Source of the DNA: Pseudomonas nitroreducens
Lineage (GTDB): Bacteria; Pseudomonadota; Gammaproteobacteria; Pseudomonadales; Pseudomonadaceae
Length of the DNA stretch: 64,000 bases
Assembly (NCBI RefSeq): GCF_014204515.1
Contig: NZ_JACHLI010000017.1
Location: 1 to 64,000, forward strand
Direction: 5' to 3'
Under the pieces are notes generated by a model. The model worked only from the letters and a program-made list of their open reading frames with translations, was not told the origin of the DNA and ran no database searches. Made by a program: the position numbers and the translations under genes. Positions 45,179-57,441 of this stretch are shown here, one piece after another. Numbering within the stretch: the stretch's first letter is position 1; every line of letters begins with the position of its first letter.

Positions 45179-45197
45179 AGAAACAAGGAGTACCCCA

Positions 45198-45998
45198 ATG
45201 AACAGGGACGAACGACACCCCCTCCCCGCCGCCATGCGCGAACGGGTGCTGGAAGAACTGCAACGACTGGAACAGGAGCACGCTGTGACCGTGCTCTATG
45301 CGTGCGAATCCGGTAGCCGCGCCTGGGGCTTCGCCTCGCCGGACAGCGACTACGACGTGCGCTTCGTCTACGTACACCAACCGGACTGGTACCTGCGCGT
45401 GGATGAGCCGCGCGACGTCCTGGAGCGCCCGCTCACTGACGAGCTGGACCTCAGCGGCTGGGAACTGCGCAAGACGCTGCGGCTGCTGCGCAAGTCCAAC
45501 CCGACGCTGCTGGAATGGCTGGACTCACCGCTGGTGTACCGCAGCGAGCGGGCAGCGACCGAAGGCCTGCGCCAGCTGGCGCGCGACTTCTACTCGCCTG
45601 CCGCGGCTCGGGCGCATTACCTGTCGATGGCGAAGAAGAACTTCCGTGGCTATCTGCAGGGCGACGAGGTTCGCTACAAGAAGTACCTCTATGTGCTGCG
45701 CCCGCTCCTGGCGGTGCGCTGGATCGACCAGGGCCTGGGCATGCCGCCGATGGTCTTCGAGACATTGATGGAAGCGACTCTCGACGACGCCGCGCAGCGC
45801 GCCGAAATCGAGGAGCTGCTGGTACTCAAGCGCCAGGCAGCCGAGGCCGAATACGGTCCGGCGCGCCCGGCCCTGCACCGGCTGATCGAGGAACAACTGC
45901 AACGCGCAGAAGCCCTCGGCGCACCCCGTGGCGGCTGCCACGACACGGAGCGCCTGGACGGTTTCCTGCGCGAGCAGGTGGGGAACTACGCCAGATGA
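45198..45998 (+). CDS. COG3541-type predicted nucleotidyltransferase
   Basis: 266 residues from ATG 45198 with AAGGAG upstream. The pol-beta-type nucleotidyltransferase signature is GSRAWGFASPDSDYDVRFVYV, with Gly39-Ser40 and the metal aspartates Asp51 and Asp53. The C-terminal helical half (MAKKNFRGYLQGDEVRYKKYLYVLRPLLAVRWIDQG) is typical of the family. The stop overlaps the rtcA ATG (ATGA). In this setting it may add nucleotides to damaged RNA ends (inference); direct activity is not known to me. Confidence 0.85.
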   Translation: MNRDERHPLPAAMRERVLEELQRLEQEHAVTVLYACESGSRAWGFASPDSDYDVRFVYVHQPDWYLRVDEPRDVLERPLTDELDLSGWELRKTLRLLRKSNPTLLEWLDSPLVYRSERAATEGLRQLARDFYSPAAARAHYLSMAKKNFRGYLQGDEVRYKKYLYVLRPLLAVRWIDQGLGMPPMVFETLMEATLDDAAQRAEIEELLVLKRQAAEAEYGPARPALHRLIEEQLQRAEALGAPRGGCHDTERLDGFLREQVGNYAR

Positions 45999-47020
45999 AC
46001 AAGCACCTGATCGAACTCGACGGCGCCGAAGGCGGCGGGCAGATACTGCGCAGCGCGCTGAGCCTGTCGATGATCACCGGCAAGGCGCTGCGCATCGTCA
46101 ACATCCGTGGCCGCCGTTCGCGGCCAGGGCTGCTGCGCCAGCACCTGACGGCCGTGCGCGCGGCGGCGGAAATCTGCGGCGCGGCAGTGGAAGGCGACGA
46201 GCTGGGCTCGCGCAGTCTGACCTTCCGCCCCGGCGCGATTCGCGGCGGCGACTACCGCTTCGCCATCGGCAGCGCGGGCAGCGCCGTGCTGGTGCTGCAG
46301 ACGCTGCTGCCGGCACTGCTGTTCGCCGATGGGCCGAGCCGCCTGGCGATCAGCGGCGGCACGCACAACCCCCTGGCGCCGCCGACGGACTTCATCGAAC
46401 GCAGCTGGCTGCCGCTGCTGCGGCGCATGGGCGCGAAGGTCGACTTCGAGCTGCTGCGCCACGGCTTCATGCCGGCCGGCGGCGGTGAGTTGCAGGTGCG
46501 CATCGAACCCGGCGAGTTGCAGCCGCTGCACCTGCCGGAAGCCGGCGCCGTGCTTTCGCGTTCGGCCCGCGCGCTGCTGGCGGCGATTCCCGGCCACGTC
46601 GGGGATCGTGAGCTGGAGAAGGTCAAGCGGCACCAGGATTGGCAGGCGGCGGCGACCCTGGTCGTCCGCCTGCCGGAAGATCAGGGGCCGGGCAACGCCT
46701 TGCTGCTGGAAGTCGAGTGCGAGCAGTTGAGCCTGGTGTTCTGCGCTTTCGGCCAGTCCGGGGTCAGCGCCGAGCGCGTCGCCAGCCAGGCGTTGCGCCA
46801 GGCGGAGGACTGGCGCCGCAGTGGCACCAGCGTCGAGGAGCATCTCGCCGACCAGTTGCTGCTGCCCATGGCTCTGGCCGGCGGCGGCAGCTTCAGCACG
46901 CCGGAGCTGAGCGATCATCTGCTGAGCAACCGCGCGGTGATCGAAGCCTTCCTGCCGGTGCGCATTGACTGCCAGCCGCGCGAGGCAGGCGGCCAGCACA
47001 TCCGCATCACGCCGGCTTGA
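45995..47020 (+). CDS. rtcA: RNA 3'-terminal phosphate cyclase RtcA
   Basis: 341 residues. GAEGGGQILRSALSLSMITGKALRI is the cyclase N-terminal signature, followed by RPGLLRQHLTAV. The adenylated histidine of the family fits His308 in SDHLLSNRAVIEAFLPV. RtcA turns RNA 3'-phosphates into 2',3'-cyclic phosphates, an end that RtcB can use. It is the last gene of the operon. Confidence 0.96.
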   Translation: MNKHLIELDGAEGGGQILRSALSLSMITGKALRIVNIRGRRSRPGLLRQHLTAVRAAAEICGAAVEGDELGSRSLTFRPGAIRGGDYRFAIGSAGSAVLVLQTLLPALLFADGPSRLAISGGTHNPLAPPTDFIERSWLPLLRRMGAKVDFELLRHGFMPAGGGELQVRIEPGELQPLHLPEAGAVLSRSARALLAAIPGHVGDRELEKVKRHQDWQAAATLVVRLPEDQGPGNALLLEVECEQLSLVFCAFGQSGVSAERVASQALRQAEDWRRSGTSVEEHLADQLLLPMALAGGGSFSTPELSDHLLSNRAVIEAFLPVRIDCQPREAGGQHIRITPA

Positions 47021-47107
47021 CGCTTTCCTCACCAAACGCCGGATAGAGTGCCGCTCAATCACCCTATCCGGCGCGTGTGCCCGCCTCACCGGCACACGGG
47101 AGTCTCC

Positions 47108-47467
47108 ATGGCGCAGCGCGCCGCCCTCGTCCTGCTCTGCGCCGCGCTGCTCGCCGGCTGCGAAACCACCCACGAAACCCTCATCGCCCAGGGCTACCCG
47201 CCCGCCTACGCCGACGGCTATGACGACGGCTGCGGCAGCGGTCGCCAGGCAGCGGGCGCGATCACCGGCGAATTCCGCAAGAATGTCCCGCGCTATCTGG
47301 ATGAGCCGAAGTACGCCCTGGGTTGGAACGACGGCTTCCAGCAATGCCAGGCCATGCGCGTCAGCCAGGAACGCCAGGAATACGAGGAACAACGCAACAG
47401 CGACCGGGACCGCGACTGGGAGCAGCAGAAGGACCGCGCGCTCTCTCGTGCCCTGCGCGGCAACTGA
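47108..47467 (+). CDS. Small lipoprotein (PA4586-like)
   Basis: 119 residues from ATG 47108; an earlier ATG at 47048 would bury the signal. Signal MAQRAALVLLCAALLAGC has a good lipobox (LAGC). The mature part has GYPPAYADGYDDGCGSGRQAAG and a repeat-like YALGWNDGFQQC, then a charged tail rich in Glu/Arg/Asp. Likely an outer or inner membrane lipoprotein of unknown role. Confidence 0.82.
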   Translation: MAQRAALVLLCAALLAGCETTHETLIAQGYPPAYADGYDDGCGSGRQAAGAITGEFRKNVPRYLDEPKYALGWNDGFQQCQAMRVSQERQEYEEQRNSDRDRDWEQQKDRALSRALRGN

Positions 47468-47507
47468 CCGCTGCGGCAACCATCCGCACCTGCATCGGGC
47501 CGCGCGC

Positions 47508-47521
47508 TTGATTTCGGTCAA
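47508..47521 (+). promoter_or_regulatory. ANR/FNR box upstream of ccpR
   Basis: TTGATTTCGGTCAA matches TTGATN4ATCAA at nine of the ten fixed positions (G for A). It lies 72 bases before the ccpR start; cytochrome c peroxidase genes of pseudomonads are known to respond to ANR under low oxygen. Confidence 0.7.
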
Positions 47522-47593
47522 GCTGGCTGCCGCCCACCTGGCCTCTCCTTGAACTCAGAAGAAACCAAAAAGCCTGAGACAAGGAGACTCCAC

Positions 47594-48625
47594 ATGCAGC
47601 CCATCAAACTGGCCCTGGGCAGCCTGCTGCTGGCCGTCAGCACGGCGGCGGCGCAAGCGAATGCCGAAGTCCTGCGCGACAGCGCCAACAGCATCTTCAA
47701 GCCCATCCCGGCGCAGGCCAGCGACAAGCTCGACCCCAACCAGATCGAACTGGGCCGGCAGCTGTTCTTCGAGCCGCGCCTGTCCGCCAGCCATGTGATC
47801 AGTTGCAACACCTGCCACAACATCGGCACCGGCGGCGCCGACAACGTACCCGCCTCCAGCGGCCACGCCTGGCAGAAGGGTGCACGCAACTCACCCACGG
47901 TGTTCAACGCGGTATTCAACGTCGCGCAGTTCTGGGATGGCCGCGCCAAGGACCTGGAAGAACAGGCCAAGGGCCCGGTGCAGAACCCGGTGGAAATGCA
48001 CAACACGCCGAAGAACGTCGAGGCCACGCTGCGCAGCATGCCCGAGTACGTCGCCGCCTTCGAAAAGGCCTTCCCTGCCGACAAGCAGGCAGTCAGCTTC
48101 GACAACATGGCCCGCGCGCTGCAGGCCTTCGAGTCGACCCTGATCACCCCGGACTCGCGCTTCGACCTCTACCTCAAGGGCGACGACAACGCCCTGGATG
48201 CCAAGGAGCAGAAGGGCCTGCAGACCTTCATGAGCGCCGGCTGCATCAGCTGCCACAACGGCGTGAACCTCGGCGGCCAGGCGTACTTCCCGTTCGGCCT
48301 GGTGAAGAAGCCCGACGGCAAGATCCTGCCCACCGGCGACAAGGGCCGCTTCGAGGTGACCAAGACGCAGAACGACCAGTACGTGTTCCGCGCCGCGCCC
48401 CTGCGCAACATCGCGCTGACTGCGCCGTACTTCCACAGCGGGCAGGTCTGGGACCTGGAGGAAGCGGTGGCGATCATGGGCACCGCACAGCTGGGCAAGC
48501 AGCTCAATGCCGAGGAAGTCGGCGATATCGTCGCCTTCCTCAAGACCGTCACCGGCCAGCAGCCGAAGGTGGAGTACCCGATCCTGCCGCCGAGCACGGC
48601 GACCACGCCCAAGCCGGTGGATTGA
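47594..48625 (+). CDS. ccpR: Di-haem cytochrome c551 peroxidase
   Basis: 343 residues from ATG 47594, preceded by AAGGAG. Signal peptide (MQPIKLALGSLLLAVSTAAAQA) exports it to the periplasm. Two haem sites are visible, CNTCH near residue 72 and CISCH near 218, with NSPTVFNAVFNVAQFWDGRA between them. It reduces hydrogen peroxide with electrons from cytochrome c551 or azurin. The upstream ANR box fits low-oxygen induction. Confidence 0.96.
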   Translation: MQPIKLALGSLLLAVSTAAAQANAEVLRDSANSIFKPIPAQASDKLDPNQIELGRQLFFEPRLSASHVISCNTCHNIGTGGADNVPASSGHAWQKGARNSPTVFNAVFNVAQFWDGRAKDLEEQAKGPVQNPVEMHNTPKNVEATLRSMPEYVAAFEKAFPADKQAVSFDNMARALQAFESTLITPDSRFDLYLKGDDNALDAKEQKGLQTFMSAGCISCHNGVNLGGQAYFPFGLVKKPDGKILPTGDKGRFEVTKTQNDQYVFRAAPLRNIALTAPYFHSGQVWDLEEAVAIMGTAQLGKQLNAEEVGDIVAFLKTVTGQQPKVEYPILPPSTATTPKPVD

Positions 48626-48677
48626 ACCGGGCCGCTCCTACGGGATACTTCGGTGCTCGGATCAGCCCTCACCCTAA

Positions 48678-48925
48678 CCCTCTCCCAGAGGGAGAGGGGA
48701 CTGGTTCGGCGCAGGTTGAAACCGAGGAGTCAGCCGGCATGGACGGCTCCCTCTCCCATAGGGAGAGAGGACTGATCGGCGCAGGTTGAAACCAAGGCGT
48801 CAGCCGGCACGGACGGCTCCCTCTCCCAGAGGGAGAGGGGACTGGTTCGGCACAGGTTGAAACCAAGGCGTCAGCCGGCACGGACGGCCCCCTCTCCCTG
48901 AGGGAGAGGGCTGGGGTGAGGGGGA
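48678..48925. repeat. Tandem array of about 70-base extragenic repeats
   Basis: Three full units (48678-48748, 48749-48818, 48819-48889) and a partial fourth (48890-48925). Each unit starts with a palindrome CCCTCTCCC-A(G/T)A-GGGAGAGGG, then a segment including GCAGGTTGAAACC, GTCAGCCGG and GGACGG. Units differ by a few bases, so the array is not brand new. An inverted relative is at 257-370. Confidence 0.9.
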
Positions 48926-48947
48926 ATCGTTGGCGAGGAGTCAGGCT

Positions 48948-49026
48948 GTAGGGCGCATAACCTGGAACAGGTTATCCGCCGACAAGGAGCAGGCGGATAA
49001 CGCCGGCGCGTTGTTCGCCCTACGAA
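48948..49026. repeat. Extragenic palindromic repeat, copy A (GGGCGCATAAC family)
   Basis: The element begins GTAGGGCGCATAAC, contains ACCTGGAACAGGTTATCCGCC and a second arm GGCGGATAACGCC, and ends TTCGCCCTACG. Its reverse complement matches the element at 58890-58965 over nearly its whole length. Two such copies define a repeat family of about 77 bases. Confidence 0.85.
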
Positions 49027-49051
49027 GGGCGACTTTGCAGCGACCGGAAAG

Positions 49052-49075
49052 AAAAACGGGCCCATCGGGCCCGTT
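49052..49075 (-). terminator. Intrinsic terminator after gdhA
   Basis: AACGGGCCC pairs with GGGCCCGTT across a three-base loop; on the minus strand a five-U run follows. It ends 20 bases beyond the gdhA stop. Confidence 0.85.
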
Positions 49076-49094
49076 CTTCATTCACAGGGAGCGA

Positions 49095-50429
<1,335 letters not shown>

Positions 50430-50644
50430 GTCTACACCGGTACTTTTCTGGTTATGTGATGCTTTTTTGCCGGTCGACTCTAACAACCTGAACCGCACTG
50501 AGATAGTGCAAAGTGACGCTTTTATGAATCTTTATGGTGCAAAAGTATAAATTCAGACCCGTCCAACCCGGCAGAAGATCAGAATTCTGTATACAAAATC
50601 AATAGAAAATCGCACCCAATCATTGACCCAGCAAGGATGACCCC

Positions 50645-50941
50645 ATGACCTACCGCCGCGCCGCCCTGCTTGCCCTGCTCACCCTCGGCGCCGCCCTGCC
50701 CGCGCTGGGCGCCATGAAATTGGGCAACTTCACCGATTCCGGCGCGCTGCTCGTGGCCGATACCTTCGACGCCGAGACGATCCACAAGTCGGACTTCAGC
50801 ACCGACGACCTGCAGCGCATGTCGCGCCAGCTGGAAGAGCAGCAACGCACCCTGCAGGACCAGGCGCGACAGATCGACGCACTGCAGCGCCAACTGGAAG
50901 ACCAGCGCCGCGCCCTGGACGATCTCAAGCGCAGCCGCTGA
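50645..50941 (+). CDS. Small exported coiled-coil protein
   Basis: 98 residues. Signal peptide MTYRRAALLALLTLGAALPALGA, then a short region KLGNFTDSGALLVADTFDAETIHKSDFSTDDLQRM and a long heptad-like coiled coil (LEEQQRTLQDQARQIDALQRQLEDQRRALDDLKRSR). No family recognised. It stands alone before a strong terminator. Confidence 0.75.
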   Translation: MTYRRAALLALLTLGAALPALGAMKLGNFTDSGALLVADTFDAETIHKSDFSTDDLQRMSRQLEEQQRTLQDQARQIDALQRQLEDQRRALDDLKRSR

Positions 50942-50967
50942 GCGAATCCGCAAAGGACGCGCAAATG

Positions 50968-50993
50968 AAAACGGGGCCCGAAGGCCCCGTTTT
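50968..50993. terminator. Bidirectional terminator between the coiled-coil gene and ettA
   Basis: AAAACGGGGCC pairs with GGCCCCGTTTT across CGAA, with A and T runs at the ends. It serves both convergent genes. Confidence 0.88.
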
Positions 50994-51007
50994 CCTGCAC
51001 AAGCGGC

Positions 51008-52672
<1,665 letters not shown>

Positions 52673-53015
52673 GGATACCTGACTTCTGGGATGAATTGAT
52701 GATCGGGATGGCCGGAACGGACGACGGCAGGTTCCGGGACGCCGGCTCGCGGGCCGGAAGCGGCAGCGCTCAGCAGATTGAGAGCAGGCTGCCGGCGGGC
52801 GCGAACGGCCGATGGACGGCCCTTCGCGCGGGACTCTGCGGGGATGTACTTTATGCACCGCACTAACGCCGTACATCACGCGCGCGTGCGGCAAAGCTAC
52901 CGGAATGGCTCGGGAAGGGCAAACGACGCTCGTCGGCCATGCTGGCACTTCGCCGCCTTTCCGGGCATCCTAGCCTGCGCCGAATTCAGCCGTATCGCCC
53001 CAGGTCCCTAGCCCC
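52673..53015. other. Intergenic gap between divergent ettA and morA
   Basis: No gene is seen in these 343 bases. A 12-base perfect palindrome CACGCGCGCGTG lies at 52877-52888. The promoters of both genes should be here, but I cannot place them with confidence. Confidence 0.5.
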
Positions 53016-56000
53016 TTGTCTATTTCCCCCCGCACTCCTCCGGACGCCCTGGCTAGGCCTGGCCGCGTCGCGACCCGGACAGCCCTGATGCTGCTGGTGC
53101 TGCTGATGCTCGGCCTGCTGGGCTGGCAGCTGCACCAGGAGTTCCGCAATCAGGAGCGCTTCGAGCGCGAGCGGGTGGAACTGCACGGCGAGCAGATGGC
53201 CCAGCGCATCTCGCTGACCCTGGAACTGAAGGCGGTGGCCGCCCAGGCCCTGCTCCAGCAGGAGGGCGAGCGCACTGCCGGCGCCCCGCTGATCGCCGGC
53301 CTGAAACACATCTACCCGTCCTTCCACAGCCTGCTGCGGCTGGATGCCGACGGGCTGGCCGTGTCCGACTCGGCCATCGGCCTGAAGGACGCCGCGTTCG
53401 TCGAGGCCCTGCGCCAGCGCAGCACCGGCGAACCCTTCCACTACGCCTTCAGCGAGGACAACGGCGGCCACTTCTATGTCTGGCTGAAGGCGACCGAACC
53501 CGGCGAGGGCGACAGTGTCATCCGCCTCGACGAGAAGATCGCCCGGCGCGGCTGGGCGGCGCAGATCCGCCCGGAGTCGCCGGACTGGATCCTGGTCGAC
53601 GAGGTGCAGCAGAAGGTGCTCGGCCGCTCCAGCGGCTACCGTCCCGGCCCGCTGTCCGCCGCCTCGCCCAAGGAACAGGCACAGAGCCTGGATGGCCTGG
53701 AGATTCCCCATACCGACTGGCACCTGCGCCCGCAGTTCGACAGCCAGCAGTTGCGCACTACCCTGCTGCCGCGCCTGGGCGGCGAGCTGGCGCTGCTGCT
53801 GGTGCTCGCCGGCATCGCCGGCGCCGCGTTGCTGCGCCTGCAGCGCGAACAGCAGAACCTGCGCGCGCTGACCGCCGAGTCCCAGCAGAGCCTGCGCCAG
53901 GCCGCGCAAGCCCTGGGCGCCATCGACGAACGGGTGCTGGTGACCCGCGCCGATGGCCGGCTCGCCTACCTCAATCCGCAGGCCGAGCAGCTGTTCGGTA
54001 TCACTGCCGACAAGGCCGACGAACATCACCTGCTGGAACTGCTGCCCGGCCTGGGCGGCCTGCTCAACGGCAGCGAAGGCGCGGCCGACAACGGCTCGGA
54101 GCTGGTGCGCGTCAACCACACCGGCCAGGCCCGGCTGTTCGCCGTCAGCCATCATTCGCTGGACGACAGCCCGCTGTCGCCGGAGCAGTCCTGGGTGCTG
54201 CGCGGCAACCTGCCCCAGGGCGGGCAGGTCTGGGTGCTGCGCGACGTCACCGAGGAGCAGCAGGCGCTGCACATCCTCGAAGAGACCCGCCGGCGCTACC
54301 AGGACATCTTCGACGGCGTCGGCGTCGCCCTCTGCGTGCTCGACCTCTCCGCCCTGCGCCAGAGCCTGGTGGACCTCAACCTGCGCCGCCAGAGCGATTT
54401 GCGCGAGTGGATCGCCTCGCAGCCCGAGCGCCTGCCCTGGCTGCTGCGCCAGGCGCGGATCACCGAGATCAACAACGTCGCCAAGCGCCTGATGGGCGTG
54501 AGCAGCACCGAACAGGCCTGGCAGGTGCTGATCGGCAACGCCGGCATGCGCCCCGACGGAGTGCGCAGCAAGGTGCTCGAAGCGGTGCTGCACGGCCACG
54601 GCATGGTCGAGCTGGAAGCCTGCATCCACACCCGCCAGGGCGAGCAGCGCCACCTCTGGCTGCAGTTGCGCGTGCCGGAGATGATCCAGGACTTCCACGC
54701 CGTCACCCTGAGCCTGTCGGACATCACCAGCCGCAAGCAGGTCGAGCTGTCGCTGATCGAGCGCGAAAAGTTCTGGTCCGACGCGGTGCGCGCGGTGCCC
54801 GACACCCTCTACATCCACGACATCGCCGCGCGCCGGGTGATCTTCAGCAACCACAACCTCGGCCACCAGCTGGGCTACAGCAGCGACGAGCTGCGCGAGA
54901 TGGGCGAGCGCTTCTGGGAAAAGGTCCTGCACCCGGACGACGTCGAGTACTACTGGCGCGTGCGCAACCTGCAGCAGGTGGTGGGCGACGGCCTGCTGCT
55001 GGACAGCCAGCTGCGCTGGCGCCACCGCGACGGCAACTGGCACTGGTTCGACATCCGCGAGCAGGCCTTTACCCGCGATGACGCCGGCCGCGTGGCACGG
55101 CTGATCGGCGTGGCCAAGGACATCACCGACACCGTCGAGGCGCACAACTCGCTGCGCGAGAGCGGCCGCCGCTACCGCATGCTCGCCGAGAGCATCAGCG
55201 ACGTGATCCTCTCCACCGACGCCCAGGTCCAGCTCAACTACATCAGTCCATCGATCCAGCAGGTGTTCGGCTACAGCCCCGAGTGGGTGCTGGCCAACGG
55301 TTTCCAGCAGGTAGCCGCCAACCCGGCGCAGCTGGAGCGCCTGGACGAACTGCTGAACCGCGTGCAGGGCGCCATCGGCGAGCCCAAGCGCCTGGCCGAA
55401 CTGCGCGAGAGCACCGAGCCACAGCTGTTCGGCCTCGACTGCCTGCACGCCGATGGCCACAAGATTCCCGTGGAGCTGCGCATCGCCCTGATGTGGGACG
55501 ACCACGGCCGCTTCGAGGGCCTGCTCGGTGTCGCCCGCGACATCAGCCAGCAGCGCCGCGCCGAGCGCGAGATGCGCATGGCGGCGACGGTATTCGAGCA
55601 CTCCACGGCGGCGATCATGGTCACCGATCCGGCCGGCTACATCGTGCAGATCAACGACTCCTTCAGCCGCCTCACCGGCTACTCCGCCGAGGAAGTGCTC
55701 GACCAGTTGCCGCGCCTGCTCACCGCCGACCGCCAGGAGGCCAACCAGCTCAAGCACGTGCTGGAAAGCCTGCGCAAGAGCGGCAGCTGGGAAGGCGAGA
55801 TCCTGCAGAAGCGCAAGAGCGGCGAGCTGTATCCCAGCTGGGTCGGCATCACCGCGGTGCACGACGAGGAAGGCGACCTGGTCAGCTTCGTCTGCTTCTT
55901 CAGCGACATCAGTGAGCGCAAGGCCAGCGAGCGACGCATCCACCGCCTGGCCTACTACGACGCCCTGACCCACCTGCCCAACCGCACGCTGTTCCAGGAC

Positions 56001-57260
56001 CGCCTGCACACCGCCCTGCTGCAGGCCGAACGGCACCAGCAGTGGGTGGTGCTGATGTTCCTCGACCTCGACCGCTTCAAGCCGATCAACGACTCCCTCG
56101 GCCACGCCGCGGGCGATCGCATGCTCAAGGAGGTGGCCGAGCGCCTGAGCCATTGCGTCAGCGACGACGACACCGTGGCGCGCATGGGCGGCGACGAATT
56201 CACCCTGCTGCTGCCCGGCCAGAAGGACCGCGACAAGGCGCTCAACCAGGCGATCCAGGTCGCCGAGCAGATCCTCTCCAGCCTCGCCCGCCCCTTCACC
56301 CTGGAAGGCCGCGAGTTCTTCGTCACCGCCAGCATCGGCGTGGCGCTCTCGCCGCAGGACGGCGCCGAGCTCAGCCAGTTGATGAAGAACGCCGACACGG
56401 CGATGTACCACGCCAAGGAAATGGGCAAGAACAACTTCCAGTTCTACCAGGCCGAGATGAACGCCCGTGCCCTGGAACGCCTGGAGCTGGAAAGCGACCT
56501 GCGCCGTGCCATCGAGCAGCACGAGTTCGTCCTGCACTACCAGCCGCAGTTCACCGGTGACGGCCGCCGCCTGACCGGCGCCGAAGCGCTGCTGCGCTGG
56601 CAGCATCCCAAGCGCGGGCTGATCCCGCCGGCGGAGTTCATCCCGGTGCTGGAGGAGCTCGGCCTGGTCGCCCAGGTCGGCGACTGGCTGCTCGAACAGG
56701 CCTGCCTGCAACTGCGCGCCTGGCACCGCGACAAGGTGCGGGTGCCGAAGATTTCGGTGAACCTCTCGGCCCGCCAGTTCGCCGACGGCCAGCTGGGCGA
56801 GCGCATCGCCGGCATCCTTGCCGACACCGGGATCGCCCCGGCGTGCCTGGAGCTGGAACTGACCGAAAGCATCCTGATGAGCGACGTTTCCCAGGCGATG
56901 CAGATACTTTCCGGGCTGAAGCGCCTGGGTCTGGCCATCGCCGTGGACGACTTCGGCACCGGCTATTCCTCGCTCAACTACCTCAAGCAGTTCCCCATCG
57001 ACGTGCTGAAGATCGACCGCAGCTTCGTCGACGGCCTGCCCCACGGCGAGCAGGACGCGCAGATCGCCCGCGCCATCATCGCCATGGCCCACAGCCTGAA
57101 CCTGATGGTGATCGCCGAGGGCGTGGAGACCCACGACCAGCTGGAATTCCTCCGCGAGCACGGCTGCGACGAGGTGCAGGGCTTCCTCTTCGGCCGCCCG
57201 GTGCCGGCCGACCAGTTCGCCGCGCTGTTCGCCAGCAATGCGCTGTTCCTGCTCGGCTGA
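53016..57260 (+). CDS. morA: c-di-GMP sensor-regulator MorA (PAS-GGDEF-EAL)
   Basis: 1414 residues from TTG 53016, almost exactly the P. aeruginosa MorA size; the start site is weakly supported (AGG 11 bases upstream). Membrane segments at about 21-38 and 252-275 bracket a periplasmic sensor region. At least four PAS domains follow, then GGDEF (RMGGDEFTLLL, near residue 1058) and EAL (GAEALLRWQHP near 1188, DDFGTGYSSLNYLK, KIDRSFVDGLP). Both enzyme motifs look intact. MorA controls motility, flagellar timing and biofilm formation in pseudomonads. Confidence 0.93.
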   Translation: MSISPRTPPDALARPGRVATRTALMLLVLLMLGLLGWQLHQEFRNQERFERERVELHGEQMAQRISLTLELKAVAAQALLQQEGERTAGAPLIAGLKHIYPSFHSLLRLDADGLAVSDSAIGLKDAAFVEALRQRSTGEPFHYAFSEDNGGHFYVWLKATEPGEGDSVIRLDEKIARRGWAAQIRPESPDWILVDEVQQKVLGRSSGYRPGPLSAASPKEQAQSLDGLEIPHTDWHLRPQFDSQQLRTTLLPRLGGELALLLVLAGIAGAALLRLQREQQNLRALTAESQQSLRQAAQALGAIDERVLVTRADGRLAYLNPQAEQLFGITADKADEHHLLELLPGLGGLLNGSEGAADNGSELVRVNHTGQARLFAVSHHSLDDSPLSPEQSWVLRGNLPQGGQVWVLRDVTEEQQALHILEETRRRYQDIFDGVGVALCVLDLSALRQSLVDLNLRRQSDLREWIASQPERLPWLLRQARITEINNVAKRLMGVSSTEQAWQVLIGNAGMRPDGVRSKVLEAVLHGHGMVELEACIHTRQGEQRHLWLQLRVPEMIQDFHAVTLSLSDITSRKQVELSLIEREKFWSDAVRAVPDTLYIHDIAARRVIFSNHNLGHQLGYSSDELREMGERFWEKVLHPDDVEYYWRVRNLQQVVGDGLLLDSQLRWRHRDGNWHWFDIREQAFTRDDAGRVARLIGVAKDITDTVEAHNSLRESGRRYRMLAESISDVILSTDAQVQLNYISPSIQQVFGYSPEWVLANGFQQVAANPAQLERLDELLNRVQGAIGEPKRLAELRESTEPQLFGLDCLHADGHKIPVELRIALMWDDHGRFEGLLGVARDISQQRRAEREMRMAATVFEHSTAAIMVTDPAGYIVQINDSFSRLTGYSAEEVLDQLPRLLTADRQEANQLKHVLESLRKSGSWEGEILQKRKSGELYPSWVGITAVHDEEGDLVSFVCFFSDISERKASERRIHRLAYYDALTHLPNRTLFQDRLHTALLQAERHQQWVVLMFLDLDRFKPINDSLGHAAGDRMLKEVAERLSHCVSDDDTVARMGGDEFTLLLPGQKDRDKALNQAIQVAEQILSSLARPFTLEGREFFVTASIGVALSPQDGAELSQLMKNADTAMYHAKEMGKNNFQFYQAEMNARALERLELESDLRRAIEQHEFVLHYQPQFTGDGRRLTGAEALLRWQHPKRGLIPPAEFIPVLEELGLVAQVGDWLLEQACLQLRAWHRDKVRVPKISVNLSARQFADGQLGERIAGILADTGIAPACLELELTESILMSDVSQAMQILSGLKRLGLAIAVDDFGTGYSSLNYLKQFPIDVLKIDRSFVDGLPHGEQDAQIARAIIAMAHSLNLMVIAEGVETHDQLEFLREHGCDEVQGFLFGRPVPADQFAALFASNALFLLG

Positions 57261-57267
57261 CGCCGCG

Positions 57268-57295
57268 AGGCGGCAGGCGGCAGGCGGCAGGCGGC
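57268..57295 (+). repeat. Four tandem AGGCGGC heptamers
   Basis: AGGCGGC is repeated four times without change just after the morA stop and 146 bases before glyA. Short unit repeats like this can vary in copy number. Confidence 0.85.
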
Positions 57296-57441
57296 AGGCC
57301 AGGATGCCCCAGCTCTCCGCCTGTAGCCTGCAGCCTGAAGCCCATTTGTCAGCCACATGACCGCCTTTCATGTGCCAGCACCGGCGCCTTGGGGTAGAAT
57401 GCGCGCCTTTCCCCCAGCACCCGATCCTTAAGAGGACCGCC

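Noticed and set aside
48678..48925. CRISPR array
   Set aside because: Units are contiguous palindromic repeats with no variable spacers and there are no cas genes.
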